From assembly GCA_041609995.1 (NCBI GenBank), contig JBFIPU010000111.1:1-7598 (forward strand): DNA of 7,598 bases. Direction: 5' to 3'. Below the pieces are notes generated by a model that saw only the letters and a program-made list of their open reading frames with translations, was not told the origin of the DNA and made no database searches. Below are positions 1 to 5,824 of the stretch, in pieces (the stretch's first letter is position 1; the number at the start of each line of letters is the position of its first letter). Both the position numbers and the translations under genes were made by a program. Origin of the DNA: JABDOU01 sp041609995. Its GTDB lineage: Bacteria > Actinomycetota > Acidimicrobiia > Spongiisociales > SHLN01.

Positions 1-68
1 CTCGTCGGTCCATCCATCTACAACAACCTCGCGCGTATTGGGTGCCTTCGGAAAAAGCGGAGTGAGCG

Positions 69-106
69 GAGAAAGAAAACCTCCCCGGTCCGAAGACCAG
101 GGAGGT
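69..106 (-). terminator. Rho-independent terminator with UUCG loop
   Basis: Read on the minus strand this is a textbook intrinsic terminator for the secreted-protein gene at 160-471. A 7-bp outer stem (79-85 with 100-106) and, after one C/A mismatch, a 4-bp inner stem (87-90 with 95-98) close a four-base loop that reads TTCG inside a C-G pair, the very stable tetraloop. The stem is followed at once by TTTTCTTTC (79 down to 71). On the plus strand no T-run follows, so it works in the minus direction only. Confidence 0.85.
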
Positions 107-128
107 CAGATTACCGAAGCTGGTGTGC

Positions 129-148
129 AACCGGCATCGCTGCCGGTT
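129..148. repeat. Perfect 8-bp hairpin just after the secreted-protein stop codon
   Basis: AACCGGCA (129-136) and TGCCGGTT (141-148) form a perfect 8-bp stem around a four-base loop TCGC. It lies 11 bases downstream of the stop codon at 160 and 22 bases before the intrinsic terminator, so the minus-strand transcript would end in two tandem hairpins. No T-run follows it on either strand. It may be an mRNA 3'-end stabiliser or a U-less second terminator; this role is inferred from position alone. Confidence 0.5.
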
Positions 149-159
149 ACCAGCCGCTT

Positions 160-471
160 CTAGAACGTACCGTCAGGACAGGCGGGAGTAATGCCCTCAG
201 CTGAATCGCGAGGATTGAGTACAACGTCTCCCACGACGTCGCCTTCCAGGAAAACGTTGTTGAAGTCGCAGGCGGGGAGTTGGACGTCGCCGTGGCGCAG
301 GTGCCCGTCGAGCGCCTGGGCCGGCAGTTGTTTCACGACGCCGCGATGGGCCACCTGGATTTCGCCCACCGGGACGTGAGCCTTACCGAACGCACCGGCT
401 GCTGCGAACATCGAGAGCATGACAACCATTGCGACGAGCAGCCGCCATCGTTTTGCGAGCGATCTTTTCAA
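160..471 (-). CDS. Small secreted protein with signal peptide
   Basis: A 103-residue protein of unknown function. It starts at a TTG (469-471); GGAAGGA lies 7 bases upstream, which decides this start over internal ATGs. The N-terminus is a classic signal peptide: basic Lys/Arg residues at 2-10, a hydrophobic core at about 11-28, and likely cleavage after the Ala/Gly-rich stretch near residues 25-31. The mature part is short, with two cysteines (Cys68 and Cys98) that could form a disulfide outside the cell. It carries the stretch ALDGHLRHGD (residues 53-62). I recall similar 'A..AHL.HGD' motifs in short secreted proteins of many bacteria, but no function is established for them. It is the last gene of its transcript: a hairpin and a strong terminator follow. 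A TATAGT hexamer at 522-527 gives a possible promoter with a leader of about 45 bases. It is not an enzyme by any motif I can see. Confidence 0.72.
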   Translation of the reverse strand: MKRSLAKRWRLLVAMVVMLSMFAAAGAFGKAHVPVGEIQVAHRGVVKQLPAQALDGHLRHGDVQLPACDFNNVFLEGDVVGDVVLNPRDSAEGITPACPDGTF

Positions 472-676
472 AACCGAGTCCTTCCCCGAACCGTTTGTGG
501 GCTACTTGCCTACACTGAGTGACTATACCCATGGTGTGGCGGATATGCCACCAATTGTGGTTCCGGCGACCGATCCGTTTCGGAGCACGTCGCCTCATAG
601 GCCGCCCGTCAGGGCGGTCTCGTACGGTTACGGATCTCGCCTTACTAGCACGGGTGGTGGGTAGGTTGCTCGAAAG
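472..676. other. Divergent intergenic region
   Basis: About 205 bases separate the two divergent genes. The region contains the possible minus-strand promoter (522-551) and a GC-rich hairpin: 599-607 pairs with 612-620 around a GTCA loop, including one G-T pair and a perfect core of CCGCCC/GGGCGG. The hairpin has no T-run and lies 57 bases before the WD40 start, so it would fall in that gene's leader or overlap its promoter. I see no convincing -35/-10 pair for the plus-strand gene. Translating the region in the WD40 frame gives nothing resembling a STAND ATPase remnant. Confidence 0.5.
522..551 (-). promoter_or_regulatory. Possible sigma-70-type promoter for the small secreted protein
   Basis: On the minus strand, TATAGT (522-527) fits a -10 box at five of six positions. 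GTGGCA (546-551), 18 bases upstream, matches the -35 consensus at four of six. Transcription would start near 515, giving a leader of about 45 bases before the TTG start. The imperfect palindrome CACT-G-AGTG (513-521) overlaps the predicted start point and could be an operator or chance. Confidence 0.35.
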
Positions 677-3169
677 ATGACGGCAAGAACAAAGAACGTG
701 GTTTTGACCGAGACGGATCCGGGACCCGATTCCATGGCGGGCCGACGTGCCTGGTGGCCGTGGCTGGTGGCGCTGGCGGCCTTTGCGCTCGGTATCGGTC
801 TCGCTGCCTGGCTCGATCTCGGCAGGAACGAACTGCCGGCCTCTTCGGAGCTCTCGCTCGCCAGACAGCTCGCGGCGCAGTCGGCCAACCAGCTCGGCAC
901 CAGCGAAGACCTCGCGTGGCTGCTCGCGATCGAGGCGGGCCGGCGGGCCGAGCATGTGGATGCCTATCGGGCGTTGCGCCAAGCGTTTGACAGCCCGGTG
1001 CAAACCGTGGGCCTCCTGGCTGCCCACACCGATCGGGTACAGGGTGCTTCGTGGAGCCCGGATGGTGATCGGCTGCTGACGGTCGGCCAGGACGGCCGGG
1101 CTGTCATTTGGGACACGTCGACGGGATCCAATCAGGTCGAGTTGGTCGGCCACAGCGACTGGGTGAACCAGGGAACCTGGAGCAGCGATGGCGACCGGGT
1201 TTTGACCGCTTCCGACGACGGCTCGGCCCGCATCTGGGACGCGCGCTCGGGTGAAGAGCTGCTAACAGTCGTTGGTCACAACGATTGGGTCGTCCAGGCG
1301 ACCTGGAGCGCGGACAATCGCTCCATTCTGACGGCTGGAGGAGATGGCACCGCCCGGGTGTGGGACGCCGAAACCGGTGCACAGCGGTTTGTTCTGGCGG
1401 ATCATCCCGGGGGCACGTTTCAAGCGTTGTTCAGTCCAGACGGCTCGCTCATCATGACCGGAGGTGCGGAGGGTGACGCCTTCATCTGGGACGCCAACGA
1501 TGGCATCCGGCTTGCTGCGCTCACAGGTCATTCCGGGTCGATCTTGTCAGCAACGTGGGATCCGACGGGAGCCAAAATCCTCACCGCCGGCGGCGACGGT
1601 ACGCTCCGGACGTGGGACGGGGGCGACGGGAGCCCTCTCCTCGACATCACATCGCAGGGCGATCGCCCCTTCCTCTTTGCCACGTGGAGCAACGACGGCG
1701 CCAGAATCCTCACCGGCGGGTGCGGCGAGGTGACGTTTGGTGAATGTCGTTTGGGTGTTGCCGAGATCTGGGACGCCGGCACCGGAACCCGAGTGCTGTC
1801 CCTAGCCGGCCAGCCCGACACCGTGCTGTCAGGGCGGTGGGCCGGCGACGACTCGACCGTGATGACGACCGGTCGCGATGGCACCGCCCGCATCTGGAAC
1901 GCCGACAACGGCCGTGAGTTGTATGTGCTTGCCGGGCACGAGGGTCCTGTCCGCAGCGCTTCTTGGAACCCGGCCGAAAATCTGATCGTGACGGCGGGCG
2001 ACGATGCAGTTGCCCGCATTTGGGCGTTCGGCCTCCCGGCAGAGCTTCCCATAATGCTGGGGCATGAGGGCCCGGTGACCACCATCTCCCAATCAGCTGA
2101 CCGGAGTCGCCTGCTCACCTCCAGTTCGGATGGCACGGTCCGGGTCTGGGAGGCTGCGACGGGCAACGAGATGATGCAGCTGTCCGGACACGAGGGCCGG
2201 GTCATCTTTGCCGAGTGGAATGACGACGAAACCTTGGTCATGTCGGCCGACGATTCCGGCACCATCCGCCTGTGGGACGCCGGCGACGGTGCCGAAATCC
2301 TGGCGATGAGAGGGCACGAGGGCTTCGTGCGACAAGCGCAATGGAACAACGACGAAACGCTGATCCTGTCGGCTGGTGCCGACGGCACGGCGAGGGTATG
2401 GGACGCCGAAACGGGTGCTGAAAGGTTGGCGCTCATCGGTCACGTCGGAACCGTCTGGACTGCCATGTGGAACGGAGACGAAAGGCTGATTCTCACCTCG
2501 GGTGACGACGGAGTCGCCAGAATCTGGGATGCCAATTCGGGTAGTGAGATCGAAGCCCTGTTTGGTCACTCGGGGAGGCTGTTTCAAGCAGCATGGAATC
2601 ATGATGAGAGCCGGATCCTCACGGTCAGCTCTGACCGGACGGCCAAGATCTGGGATGCAGAGAGCGGAGACGATCTCGTGACCATGGTCGGCCATACCGA
2701 GGGCGTCCTGGCCGGCACCTGGAACCGGGACGGTAGCCGGGTCGCCACCGGCGGCGACGATCACACTGCGCGGGTATGGGACGCCCAAACCGGCGACGAG
2801 CTCCTGACGTTGATAGGGCATGAACAAGCCATAGTGCAAGTGGTTTGGAACGCCGAGGAAACCCGGATTCTGACAACCGCCGGAGACGACACGACCCGCA
2901 TGTGGGATGCAGACTCGGGCGAGATCATCGCTGTACTCGACGGCCACAAGGAAGCCGTTCTCGAGGGCGTTTGGAATCAGGACGAGAGCCGAATATTGAC
3001 CGCCAGCGGTGACGCAACCGCCCGCCAATGGTATGCCGACATCGAGGACCTCGTCGAAGCCGCTTGTCAACGGGCCATGAGGAACATGACTCTCGAGGAG
3101 TGGGATACGTACGTCGGCGATCGCCCCTATCGCCCCTCGTGTCCCGATCTTCCATCGGGTGAGAATTGA
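677..3169 (+). CDS. Membrane-anchored WD40-repeat protein, 16 repeats
   Basis: An 830-residue protein. Residues 1-25 are a short polar tail ending in Arg-Arg. Residues 26-46 form one transmembrane helix (WWPWLVALAAFALGIGLAAW). Residues 58-110 are a helical segment, and residues 113-788 are sixteen WD40 repeats of about 42 residues, each with a GH dipeptide or its relic, a D-G turn and a terminal WD. A tail of about 42 residues has the C..A..N-T.EEW...-G-.PY.P-.CP pattern. Both the helical segment and the tail are, from memory, typical of actinobacterial proteins in which an AfsR/STAND NTPase is joined through a membrane helix to WD40 repeats. Here no NTPase, TIR, CHAT or protease domain precedes the helix. 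Arginines before the helix and acidic residues after it suggest N-in topology, so the propellers would lie outside the membrane. Sixteen repeats imply two propellers, probably a scaffold for binding proteins. ATG at 677 is preferred, but Met20 (734) is possible; the ribosome site is weak (GGGTAGG 10 bases upstream). Confidence 0.9.
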   Translation: MTARTKNVVLTETDPGPDSMAGRRAWWPWLVALAAFALGIGLAAWLDLGRNELPASSELSLARQLAAQSANQLGTSEDLAWLLAIEAGRRAEHVDAYRALRQAFDSPVQTVGLLAAHTDRVQGASWSPDGDRLLTVGQDGRAVIWDTSTGSNQVELVGHSDWVNQGTWSSDGDRVLTASDDGSARIWDARSGEELLTVVGHNDWVVQATWSADNRSILTAGGDGTARVWDAETGAQRFVLADHPGGTFQALFSPDGSLIMTGGAEGDAFIWDANDGIRLAALTGHSGSILSATWDPTGAKILTAGGDGTLRTWDGGDGSPLLDITSQGDRPFLFATWSNDGARILTGGCGEVTFGECRLGVAEIWDAGTGTRVLSLAGQPDTVLSGRWAGDDSTVMTTGRDGTARIWNADNGRELYVLAGHEGPVRSASWNPAENLIVTAGDDAVARIWAFGLPAELPIMLGHEGPVTTISQSADRSRLLTSSSDGTVRVWEAATGNEMMQLSGHEGRVIFAEWNDDETLVMSADDSGTIRLWDAGDGAEILAMRGHEGFVRQAQWNNDETLILSAGADGTARVWDAETGAERLALIGHVGTVWTAMWNGDERLILTSGDDGVARIWDANSGSEIEALFGHSGRLFQAAWNHDESRILTVSSDRTAKIWDAESGDDLVTMVGHTEGVLAGTWNRDGSRVATGGDDHTARVWDAQTGDELLTLIGHEQAIVQVVWNAEETRILTTAGDDTTRMWDADSGEIIAVLDGHKEAVLEGVWNQDESRILTASGDATARQWYADIEDLVEAACQRAMRNMTLEEWDTYVGDRPYRPSCPDLPSGEN
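1013..3040 (+). repeat. Sixteen tandem WD40 repeat units within the gene
   Basis: These are protein-level repeats of about 126 bases each, diverged at DNA level. Units 1-5 mostly keep the 'W.(P/S)DG..(I/L)LT' type of B/C strand. Units 10-13, 15 and 16 share a different signature, WN.(D/E)E followed by T/S/R and L-or-R-I/V-L, which suggests that the C-terminal group expanded more recently. Unit 6 has a roughly ten-residue insertion containing two cysteines (nt about 1720-1755). Unit 8 has lost the terminal WD (it reads IWAFG), and unit 9 lacks the first tryptophan. These irregular units lie in the middle, where the two propellers would meet. Confidence 0.85.
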
Positions 3170-3183
3170 TTGACCCGGACGGA

Positions 3184-3211
3184 GGAGGCCTCGCCGAAAC
3201 ACCGAGGCTCC
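3184..3211 (+). terminator. Stem-loop after the WD40 gene, probable U-poor terminator
   Basis: Fifteen bases past the WD40 stop codon, GGAG-CCTCG (3184-3193, with G3188 bulged) pairs with CGAGGCTCC (3203-3211) around a nine-base loop. No T-run follows. Hairpin terminators without a U-tract are common in actinobacteria, so a terminator is the likeliest reading, but it rests on structure and position only. Confidence 0.45.
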
Positions 3212-3280
3212 AGCCTGTATCGAGGTTGACCCGAGAAACCCGTCGACGACGGCTACGGGCTGACGCAAACCCCAGCCGAG

Positions 3281-3570
3281 ATGTACGTCGTTCTCCTCTT
3301 TCACGCTGCAGTCACGTTTTTCATGGTCGGCCTCATCGGTTTGTGCAGATCGTGCACTACGCGCTGTTTGCCCAGGTTGGGGCTGACGAGTTCGTCGACT
3401 ACGAGAGCCAGCACACCCGCCGCACCGCCTGGACCGTCGCAATGTTCATGCCGGCCGAGGCCATCACTGCAGCATGGCTCGTGATCGATGTTCCTGCGGG
3501 CGTGAGCAACGGGCTCTAGGTGGCGGGCGGCGCGCTGGTGCCGGCGTTGTGGCTCAGCACCGTCGCCTGG
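3281..3570 (+). pseudogene. Broken, truncated paralogue of the small membrane protein at 5340-5774
   Basis: The first 20 codons, from ATG at 3281, match the intact gene at 5340, about 80% identical in protein over 79 residues by eye. One T of the intact Trp20 codon is missing between 3337 and 3338, which throws the ATG frame off. The homology then continues in the next frame through the conserved VHY, EFVDYE, QHTRRT and MFMPAEAITAAWLV segments. In that frame TAG at 3517-3519 replaces Ala80, and TGA at 3571-3573 replaces Gln98. Homology stops abruptly after the CCTGG at 3566-3570: 290 bases here against 291 in the intact copy, just as one deletion predicts. The last third of the gene is absent. 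No clear ribosome site precedes it. It ends 15 bases before the stop of the convergent ATP-grasp gene. I see no reason to think it makes a working protein. Confidence 0.88.
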
Positions 3571-3585
3571 TGATCGGAGTCGCTT

Positions 3586-4992
3586 CTACACCGCCTGGCG
3601 AACGGGCTGCGCAGGATCGAAATGACCGAGAGGTAGCGACAGGAGCTCTCCTGCCTTGCTGAATGCACTTGCCACTCGTGCTGCTCCGAATTCTCCGGGC
3701 CGCATGTCGGCTGGTTCAACCGTGAGCCTCACGAGGCCGGGATAGTAGAAGTAGGCAGGCCCGCATTCGAGATGGGCAATCGCCGGGCTCGGATTCTTGG
3801 CCTTGTGGTATTCCCCATCGCCCCAAGCCAGTCCAACCCGTTGCCGCAGTGGAGCATATGGAAGGTGCAGCTGAGCTTGCTCTATCGGTGTGCTATCGGC
3901 AATCTCGACAACGAGATTGTCCACTTCGTCGGCGGTCAGGCCCAGCTCCCAACCGTCGGCGAGGAGTTGGGCGTGGGCAACCAGTCCCAGCTCCGGCGAC
4001 AACTCGCCGATCATTCGGAAGGCTCGCCCCAGCCTGGGATTGATCTCGCTCGCAACGAATCCGTCTCTGCCGAGCACTCCGTCGAGCGAGAACGATCCTC
4101 GATAATCGACCATATCTCGAAGTGCCGCTCCCACTCGTTTGACGGAAGCTCTCATCGCCTGGCGATCAGCTTCGGGCGCTTCCCACCCGGTGCCAGCTCC
4201 GACCGAGATCATTCCTCCCGGGTCTTTCGTGCGCAGGATGAATGCCTCCGTGGGACGCATTGCACCGACGCCATCGTTTGTGACAATGCCGTGGATACTG
4301 CAGGGCACTCCTTCGACAAAGGACGACACCCGTACGCGGTCGCACCGGGCCGAGGCTGCCTCAAACGCTATTTCCGCGTCAAGCGCGTCTCGGATCCACC
4401 ACGTCAGTTCGAGCCCTGCGTGTACACCATCGCGAGCGTCGCCCGCCCACACGACGCCCCGACCTCGATCGAGCTTTGCCGATGTATCGAGCAGCCGGTC
4501 GAGTTCAACCCGCACAATCCGGGCCGACAGCGCTCGGATGTCGGCTTCCCGCCACAGCGATCCGACGTGGGTCTTGTCTTCCAGTGCAACCCATTCCGGT
4601 CGTGGAGCTCCCACGACGTGGCGCCCGCCGACCTGCGGGCCATGGAAGCGTCCGTTGAAGTTGAACACCATTCCTTCACGATGCGGGTCCCGAGCGTCGA
4701 GCCAGGCGATAATGCTTGGATCCAGATTCCCGAGCTGCTGGGCAGACCGCCTTCGACCCACACCCGGCCGCGTGTCGCAGACGTTCTGCAAACGCCAGTG
4801 CAGTCGGTCGTCACCCGGTGGATCGCTCAATCCAATCCCGTCGGCCACCAGCAGAACCTGGCTTGCATTGGCAGCCAAGAATGGCTTTGCCTCGACAGCC
4901 AACGATTCCAGGGAGTCGCCGACGAGCACAATTGGACGGCCGCCGACGAAATCGCTCAAGCGGCGTCCAATATCGGTCACGTCACTCATCAT
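3586..4992 (-). CDS. ATP-grasp ligase-like protein (pre-ATP-grasp type)
   Basis: 468 residues when started at the tandem ATG-ATG (4990-4992). The open frame runs further, to 5289, but that extension is low-complexity and lacks domain character. Residues about 17-60 (PIVLVGDSLESLAVEA onward) look like a Rossmann-like pre-ATP-grasp region. FNGRFHGPQ (112-120) and WVALEDK (134-140) follow, the lysine being a likely nucleotide contact. VVWAGDARDG (180-189) and FVEGVPCSIHG (225-235) resemble the ATP-grasp lid and central sheet. Asp304 and the SEINPRLG motif (315-322) supply the Asp, Glu and Asn expected to hold Mg2+. Such enzymes join a carboxylate to an amine through an acyl-phosphate. The layout reminds me of pre-ATP-grasp/PGM1-type peptide ligases, but the substrate cannot be read from the sequence. 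No Shine-Dalgarno is evident at 4992. A short ORF with a GAGGAG site overlaps the start codon as ATGA, and a 71-codon ORF ends 28 bases upstream, so translation may be coupled. Confidence 0.75.
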   Translation of the reverse strand: MMSDVTDIGRRLSDFVGGRPIVLVGDSLESLAVEAKPFLAANASQVLLVADGIGLSDPPGDDRLHWRLQNVCDTRPGVGRRRSAQQLGNLDPSIIAWLDARDPHREGMVFNFNGRFHGPQVGGRHVVGAPRPEWVALEDKTHVGSLWREADIRALSARIVRVELDRLLDTSAKLDRGRGVVWAGDARDGVHAGLELTWWIRDALDAEIAFEAASARCDRVRVSSFVEGVPCSIHGIVTNDGVGAMRPTEAFILRTKDPGGMISVGAGTGWEAPEADRQAMRASVKRVGAALRDMVDYRGSFSLDGVLGRDGFVASEINPRLGRAFRMIGELSPELGLVAHAQLLADGWELGLTADEVDNLVVEIADSTPIEQAQLHLPYAPLRQRVGLAWGDGEYHKAKNPSPAIAHLECGPAYFYYPGLVRLTVEPADMRPGEFGAARVASAFSKAGELLSLPLGHFDPAQPVRQAV

Positions 4993-5020
4993 GTCCGCCC
5001 GTGCCGTGTCGAAACTGTCC

Positions 5021-5236
5021 TCAGGCCTTGACGACGAAGCGTTGGCGAGCAGGGAATGATCCTGCATCCGGGTCGTCGCATTGCCACTCCTCATCGATGC
5101 GCAACCAGCGTGCCTTTCCTGGTCCGATCCGCCTAGAGGCGCTGGGCACTTCCGATGGTCGCCGGGGGAGGGCATGGTCCTCGCGACTGCCGAGAGCTTC
5201 CCGAAAGAAGGCTGTCCCGGGTCGGGAAGTCGCCAT
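5021..5236 (-). CDS. Possible 71-residue small protein upstream of the ATP-grasp gene
   Basis: I do not recognise it. The ORF runs from ATG 5234-5236 to TGA 5021-5023 and stops 28 bases before the ATP-grasp start, on the same strand. Its second half is more protein-like than the other frames: RWLRIDEEWQCDDPDAGSFP (residues 43-62) carries tryptophans and acidic residues rarely seen in shadow frames of GC-rich DNA. It ends RQRFVVKA. About 64% of third codon positions are G or C, which does not separate it from the overlapping frames. There is no Shine-Dalgarno. TATCGT (5243-5248), six bases before the ATG, would place a transcription start right at the ATG, as in leaderless actinobacterial genes. 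Its position before a ligase invites comparison with a peptide substrate, but that is only a guess. It may equally be an untranslated leader. Confidence 0.33.
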   Translation of the reverse strand: MATSRPGTAFFREALGSREDHALPRRPSEVPSASRRIGPGKARWLRIDEEWQCDDPDAGSFPARQRFVVKA

Positions 5237-5242
5237 ACGGCG

Positions 5243-5248
5243 ACGATA
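5243..5248 (-). promoter_or_regulatory. Possible -10 box of a leaderless promoter for the ATP-grasp unit
   Basis: TATCGT on the minus strand matches the -10 consensus at four of six positions and ends six bases before ATG 5236. No good -35 lies 16-18 bases upstream; the hexamers there read GGAGGT or TGGAGG, and the former could itself be a ribosome site for a GTG at 5258. Weak evidence. Confidence 0.22.
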
Positions 5249-5339
5249 GGCTGCACACTGCTGGGACCTCCAGCTTGGATTTCACGCATCGAGGGTGTGG
5301 CTACGACCTGGGACGAGGAGCTGTGACCGGCCGACCGAC

Positions 5340-5774
5340 ATGAATGCTGTCCTGCTGATCCACGCCGTAGCCACCTTTTCCATGGTGGGCCTCATCTGGT
5401 TTGTGCAGCTCGTGCACTACCCCCTGTTTGCGCAAGTCGGAAACGCCGAGTTCGTCGATTATGAGGTTCAGCACACCCGCCGGACCTCCTGGACCGTGGC
5501 GATGTTCATGCCGGCTGAGGCCATCACGGCCGCCTGGCTCGTGCTCGATGTTCCTCCGGGCGTGAGCGGCGGGCTGGCCGTGTTGGGCGGCGTGCTGGTG
5601 CTTGCGTTGTGGATCAGCACCGCCGCCTGGCAGGCCCCGATCCATAGCCGGCTGACGGTGGGCTATGAACCCGAGCTCCAGCGGCGCCTGGTTCGATCAA
5701 ACTGGTTCCGCACGGTGCTGTGGTCGGCCCGGGGTGGGCTGGTGCTGGTGATGCTCGCCCAGGCGCTCGGTTGA
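5340..5774 (+). CDS. Conserved small four-helix membrane protein, function unknown
   Basis: 144 residues with four likely transmembrane helices at about 2-24, 52-69, 78-97 and 122-141. Between helices 1 and 2 lies a conserved-looking segment: FVQLVHYPLF (21-30), EFVDYE (37-42) and QHTRRTSW (44-51). His8, His26 and His45 are near membrane edges and might bind a metal or cofactor, but this is speculation. A basic loop (QRRLVR, 114-119) precedes the last helix, suggesting a cytoplasmic face there. I recall many uncharacterised proteins of this length with a 'W.VQ.VHYP.F' start, and know of no assigned function. ATG 5340 aligns exactly with the ATG of the broken copy at 3281, which supports this start over the upstream 5295 ATG. 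GAGGAG (5315-5320) is 19 bases away, but a six-codon GTG ORF (5323) ends as ATGA on this start codon, allowing translational coupling. The cytidine deaminase gene follows 50 bases later on the same strand. Confidence 0.82.
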   Translation: MNAVLLIHAVATFSMVGLIWFVQLVHYPLFAQVGNAEFVDYEVQHTRRTSWTVAMFMPAEAITAAWLVLDVPPGVSGGLAVLGGVLVLALWISTAAWQAPIHSRLTVGYEPELQRRLVRSNWFRTVLWSARGGLVLVMLAQALG

Positions 5775-5812
5775 GGCTGGTGGCGTTGGGTGCGACCGTG
5801 GCTGCAATCCCA

Positions 5813-5818
5813 TAGAGT
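5813..5818 (+). promoter_or_regulatory. Possible -10 box of a leaderless promoter for the deaminase gene
   Basis: TAGAGT ends six bases before the GTG start at 5825, so transcription would begin at or next to the start codon. This fits the absence of a Shine-Dalgarno. No convincing -35 element accompanies it; the gene may instead be read through from the upstream membrane-protein gene. Confidence 0.25.
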
Positions 5819-5824
5819 CGTGGC

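Noticed and set aside
1..201. Open plus-strand frame entering from the left edge (begins LVGPSIYNNLARIG)
   Set aside because: It runs through a strong terminator and into the opposite-strand gene. The composition becomes Arg/Lys-rich, and I recognise no family. Too short and edge-cut to support.
383..1153. 256-codon minus-strand frame over the divergent promoter region and the WD40 N-terminus
   Set aside because: Arg-rich shadow frame overlapping both the secreted-protein and WD40 genes, without recognisable domains.
677..3169. Idea that the WD40 gene and neighbours form a defence island
   Set aside because: No effector, nuclease, protease, TIR, CHAT or ATPase gene is present in the window, and the neighbours look like housekeeping or surface proteins.
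3170..3280. Possible promoter or ribosome site for the broken membrane-protein copy
   Set aside because: Apart from the stem-loop at 3184-3211 I see no -10/-35 pair and no Shine-Dalgarno. A repeated TTGACCCG at 3168-3175 and 3226-3233 is too short to interpret.
2093..3442. 449-codon open frame on the minus strand across the second half of the WD40 gene, plus a 302-codon one at 1528-2436
   Set aside because: Both are antisense to clear WD40 repeats. Their apparent periodic motifs are the reverse complement of the repeats, with no independent domain, start signal or promoter.
3772..5031. 419-codon open frame on the plus strand
   Set aside because: It lies opposite the ATP-grasp gene, which has real motifs; the plus-strand product is Ser/Arg/Pro-rich and featureless.
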